From: CAYJAD01 sp964371835
GTDB lineage: Bacteria > Desulfobacterota > Desulfovibrionia > Desulfovibrionales > Desulfovibrionaceae
DNA length: 7,655 nucleotides
Direction of reading: 5' to 3'
NCBI GenBank assembly: GCA_964371835.1
Contig: CAYJOP010000094.1
Span: 1-7,655 of the forward strand
The number at the start of each line of letters is the position of its first letter. Position 1 is the stretch's first letter. The notes below the pieces were generated by a model, which was not told the DNA's origin, did not search any database, and saw nothing but the letters and a program-made list of their open reading frames with translations. Made by a program: the position numbers and the translations under genes. Shown one piece after another: positions 5,763 to 7,655 of this stretch.

Positions 5763-6713
5763 ATGCACTTACGCAAACGTGTTTTAGTTACAGGTGGAGC
5801 TGGTTTTGTAGGCTCTCACCTTTGCGAGCGACTGCTCAACGACGGTCATGAAGTTGTGTGCGTGGATAATTTTTTCACCAGCGCCAAGCAAAATATAGAG
5901 CATCTGGCTGACAACAAGCATTTTGAACTAATTCGCCACGATATCACACTACCATTATACGTTGAAGTGGATGAAATTTACAATCTGGCATGTCCAGCTT
6001 CACCTATTCACTATCAGCACGACTCCATACAAACCATTAAAACTTGTGTTCTTGGGGCTACCAACACCCTCGGCCTTGCCAAGCGTCTAGGTGCACGCAT
6101 TTTTCACGCCTCCACATCAGAAGTTTACGGAGACCCCAATGTGCATCCGCAAACTGAAGACTACTGGGGGAATGTAAACCCCATAGGGCTAAGGTCCTGC
6201 TATGATGAAGGCAAACGCTGTGCCGAATCACTATTTTTTGCATATGAGCGTCAACATAATATAGCTATAAAAATAGGTAGATTATTCAACACTTATGGCC
6301 CTCGCATGCACCCCAATGATGGACGAGTGGTTTCAAACTTCATTGTACAGGCCTTACAAGGTAAGGATATTACTATCTATGGTGATGGTAGCCAAACACG
6401 TTCTTTTTGTTATGTTGATGATTTAATTGAACTTATGGTTCGCTTCATGAACTCACCTGTAGAATTTACTGGTCCAATGAATATGGGTAATCCTGGAGAA
6501 TTTACCATTGGAGAACTTGCAGAGCAAGTAGTTGAAATGGTTAATAGTAAGTCAAAAATAATCAATGTTGAACTACCTGCTGATGATCCAAAACAACGCA
6601 GACCTGATATTAGCCTTGCCAAAGAAAAACTTGGCTGGGAACCCAAAATACCACTGCGTGAGGGCTTAAAAAAGACCATAGCTTATTTTGACAACTTTCT
6701 TAAAAATTCTTAA
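5763..6713 (+). CDS. uxs: UDP-glucuronate decarboxylase (UDP-xylose synthase)
   Basis: The enzyme converts UDP-glucuronate to UDP-xylose and CO2 using a tightly bound NAD+, supplying an activated pentose for surface polysaccharide. The 316-residue protein is a short-chain dehydrogenase: GGAGFVGS nucleotide-binding loop at 11-18, Asp35 for the NAD ribose, catalytic Tyr147 and Lys151 in SCYDEGK, and Thr118 with Glu120 in STSEVYGD, the Glu being characteristic of UXS. Family-specific blocks include ACPASPIHYQ at 76-85, DYWGNVNPIG at 133-142, GRLFNTYGPRM at 172-182, TRSFCYVDD at 212-220 and RRPDI at 279-283. AAGGAG lies 5 nt before the ATG. A strong terminator follows directly. No glycosyltransferase or UDP-glucose dehydrogenase gene is in the window, so the destination of the sugar is not shown. 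Confidence 0.94.
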   Translation: MHLRKRVLVTGGAGFVGSHLCERLLNDGHEVVCVDNFFTSAKQNIEHLADNKHFELIRHDITLPLYVEVDEIYNLACPASPIHYQHDSIQTIKTCVLGATNTLGLAKRLGARIFHASTSEVYGDPNVHPQTEDYWGNVNPIGLRSCYDEGKRCAESLFFAYERQHNIAIKIGRLFNTYGPRMHPNDGRVVSNFIVQALQGKDITIYGDGSQTRSFCYVDDLIELMVRFMNSPVEFTGPMNMGNPGEFTIGELAEQVVEMVNSKSKIINVELPADDPKQRRPDISLAKEKLGWEPKIPLREGLKKTIAYFDNFLKNS

Positions 6714-6740
6714 TACTTAAGCCGACATTCTTAATGCTTA
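6706..6740 (+). repeat. 14-nt direct repeat spanning the UXS stop and terminator
   Basis: ATTCTTAATACTTA (6706-6719) and ATTCTTAATGCTTA (6727-6740) differ at one base and lie 21 nt apart start to start. The first copy contains the UXS stop codon; the second forms the inner left arm and loop of the terminator. It looks like a small tandem duplication. Confidence 0.6.
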
Positions 6741-6760
6741 GAATGTCGGCTTTTTCGTTT
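6719..6760 (+). terminator. strong intrinsic terminator after UXS
   Basis: AAGCCGACATTCT (6719-6731) pairs perfectly over 13 bp with AGAATGTCGGCTT (6740-6752), leaving an 8-nt loop. A T-run interrupted by CG (TTTTTCGTTTTT) follows. This is the clearest terminator of the window and ends the aminotransferase-UXS transcript 6 nt after the stop. There is no run of A before the stem long enough to suggest efficient function from the opposite strand. Confidence 0.93.
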
Positions 6761-6791
6761 TTACACCATACATTGCCACATTAAAAGTTGC

Positions 6792-6820
6792 TTGACTGAA
6801 TTAAAGAAAATCATTACTTT
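6792..6820 (+). promoter_or_regulatory. candidate sigma-70 promoter for the TPR gene
   Basis: TTGACT (6792-6797) is followed after exactly 17 nt by TACTTT (6815-6820), which keeps the three most conserved -10 positions. Transcription would begin near 6827, about 23 nt before the ATG. The octamer AAAATCAT (6807-6814) abuts the -10. The strong terminator just upstream means the TPR gene needs its own promoter, which supports this call. Confidence 0.5.
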
Positions 6821-6849
6821 CCACATAGATTACTACTTGGAGCTGTCAT

Positions 6850-7539
6850 ATGGATAGAGAGTTTCTCGGAGTTTACTCACGAACCTTCTCAAAACAAGGA
6901 AAAACATTTTATTTTGTCTGGACCAAAAACAATCTGTACAGCGTCCAAAAACTTGATAAATTTTTTAATCCCATAGACTTACTAAAAACCATCGACGCTG
7001 TGAGCTTCAAGGCCATGTTCAAACATGAGCCTGGCATGAAGCAAATTCCTTCAGCAAATAAGGGTGTTGGACCAAAAACAACACTTGAAGAAGTTCTCTC
7101 TCCTGAAAATATTGAGAACACCATGCGCTCTCAATTCAAAAAAACCTTACGCAAGGTGCGCAGAGATGGCCTTAATGAGACAAATGCACTTGCCCTTAAA
7201 AACCTTGTTCAAGTTGAGGAGGGCATTGTGCCTGAACATAAACATATGTTTTCAGAGTTTGGAATACAACTGCGCAAAGGAAAACATTTAGAAGAAGCCC
7301 TCGCTTTTTGTAAACGTACCTTAAACCTCGCCCCCACCGACGACCACGCTCACTTTAATGCAGCAAGGGTGCTTATGGACATGGGCAACTATGACGACGC
7401 AGAACAGCACCTGATTACAGCACAAATGATTAACCCAGAAAGTAGTATTTTTACAAAAACTATGAATCACTTATCATTCTTGCGCATATTAGAAAGTGAG
7501 ATAGCTCAAGAACACAACGTACAAGATAAAAAAAAATGA
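6850..7539 (+). CDS. tetratricopeptide-repeat protein with a Desulfovibrio-type N-terminal module
   Basis: The 229-residue protein has two parts. Residues 1-70 (MDREFLGVYS..., YFVWTKNNLYSVQKLD, FNPIDLLKTID, FKHEPGM) form a conserved-looking module that I recall from many Desulfovibrio TPR proteins; its role is unknown to me. Residues 84-128 are charged and probably helical. Residues 132-196 contain about two TPR units, with the typical spacing of small residues: EFGIQLRKGKHLEEALAFCK, then AHFNAARVLMDMGNYDDAEQ with NPES after it. There is no signal peptide or membrane span, so it should be cytosolic, and TPRs suggest protein binding. GGAG lies 7 nt before the ATG. The C-terminus is Lys-rich and encoded by nine consecutive A. 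It is a single-gene unit after a strong terminator. Confidence 0.85.
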   Translation: MDREFLGVYSRTFSKQGKTFYFVWTKNNLYSVQKLDKFFNPIDLLKTIDAVSFKAMFKHEPGMKQIPSANKGVGPKTTLEEVLSPENIENTMRSQFKKTLRKVRRDGLNETNALALKNLVQVEEGIVPEHKHMFSEFGIQLRKGKHLEEALAFCKRTLNLAPTDDHAHFNAARVLMDMGNYDDAEQHLITAQMINPESSIFTKTMNHLSFLRILESEIAQEHNVQDKKK

Positions 7540-7603
7540 AATTTCAAAGATAAATTACATAACAAAGAAGAACTCTTAAGCAAAACAAAACCAATTACAC
7601 AAC

Positions 7604-7655
7604 GCGCTCGTAGCTCAGTTGGATAGAGCGACAGCCTCCTAAGCTGTAGGCCCCA
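7604..7655 (+). tRNA. tRNA-Arg (anticodon CCU), truncated by the window end
   Basis: The 5' part of a tRNA is clear: acceptor arm GCGCTCG (7604-7610), TA at positions 8-9, D-arm GCTC/GAGC (7613-7616, 7626-7629) around AGTTGGATA, and an anticodon stem ACAGC/GCTGT (7631-7635, 7643-7647). The loop CTCCTAA puts CCT at 7638-7640, so it reads AGG (Arg). The variable region AGGCC follows, and the T-arm and 3' acceptor strand lie beyond the window. No convincing promoter is seen in the 64 nt after the TPR gene, and no terminator separates the two. Confidence 0.93.

Noticed and set aside
4545..6713. Aminotransferase plus UXS as an ArnB/ArnA-like route to an aminoarabinose sugar.
   Set aside because: ArnB-type sugar aminotransferases belong to the DegT family. 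This enzyme is class I/II with a carboxylate-binding Arg371, and the decarboxylase has UXS rather than ArnA features and lacks a formyltransferase domain.
7528..7536. Run of nine A at the end of the TPR gene as a frameshift site.
   Set aside because: It falls two or three codons before the stop, so slippage would change only the tail, and the frame is intact as read.

Overview
The window is an AT-rich stretch of bacterial chromosome made of ordinary housekeeping genes, most likely from the order Desulfovibrionales (Desulfovibrio/Lawsonia-type, Desulfobacterota). The placement is an inference. It rests on the IF-1 sequence, which has the RKFYIRILPGD and TRGRITYRMK forms I associate with Desulfovibrio, and on the last gene, whose conserved N-terminal module followed by TPRs is typical of that group. 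I cannot name a genus. No phage, transposon, CRISPR or defence genes are visible.

Positions 156-2925 (+) hold a tightly packed four-gene run: a small lipoprotein, a membrane metal-dependent hydrolase of the YdjM/YfhP (DUF457) type, moaC (molybdopterin synthesis) and lgt (prolipoprotein diacylglyceryl transferase). Gaps are 1, 8 and 7 nt, so this is very probably one operon. Lgt would lipidate the lipoprotein at the head of its own operon, and also the second lipoprotein of the window.

Positions 2926-3246 are a 321-nt gene-free AT-rich spacer with a weak post-lgt hairpin, then an inverted repeat, a TTGACA box and a leader for infA (IF-1, 3247-3465, +). On the minus strand a two-gene unit (4348 down to 3450) encodes a PEBP-like lipoprotein and then pgpA (phosphatidylglycerophosphatase A). 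The ends of infA and pgpA converge and overlap by 16 nt.

A 196-nt divergent spacer (4349-4544) carries inverted repeats and candidate promoters in both directions. It leads into a plus-strand pair, a class I/II PLP aminotransferase and a UDP-glucuronate decarboxylase (UXS). The pair is closed by a strong intrinsic terminator at 6719-6760. A separately promoted TPR protein (6850-7539) follows, and a tRNA-Arg(CCU) gene is cut off by the window end (7604-7655).

Three genes bear on the cell envelope (lgt, pgpA, UXS) and two more encode lipoproteins; the rest serve translation, cofactor and amino-acid metabolism. I found no convincing undescribed system. The best leads are small: the PEBP-like lipoprotein, the octamer AAAATCAT recurring in three promoter regions, the infA/pgpA tail-to-tail overlap, and a tandem duplication running from the end of UXS into its terminator.
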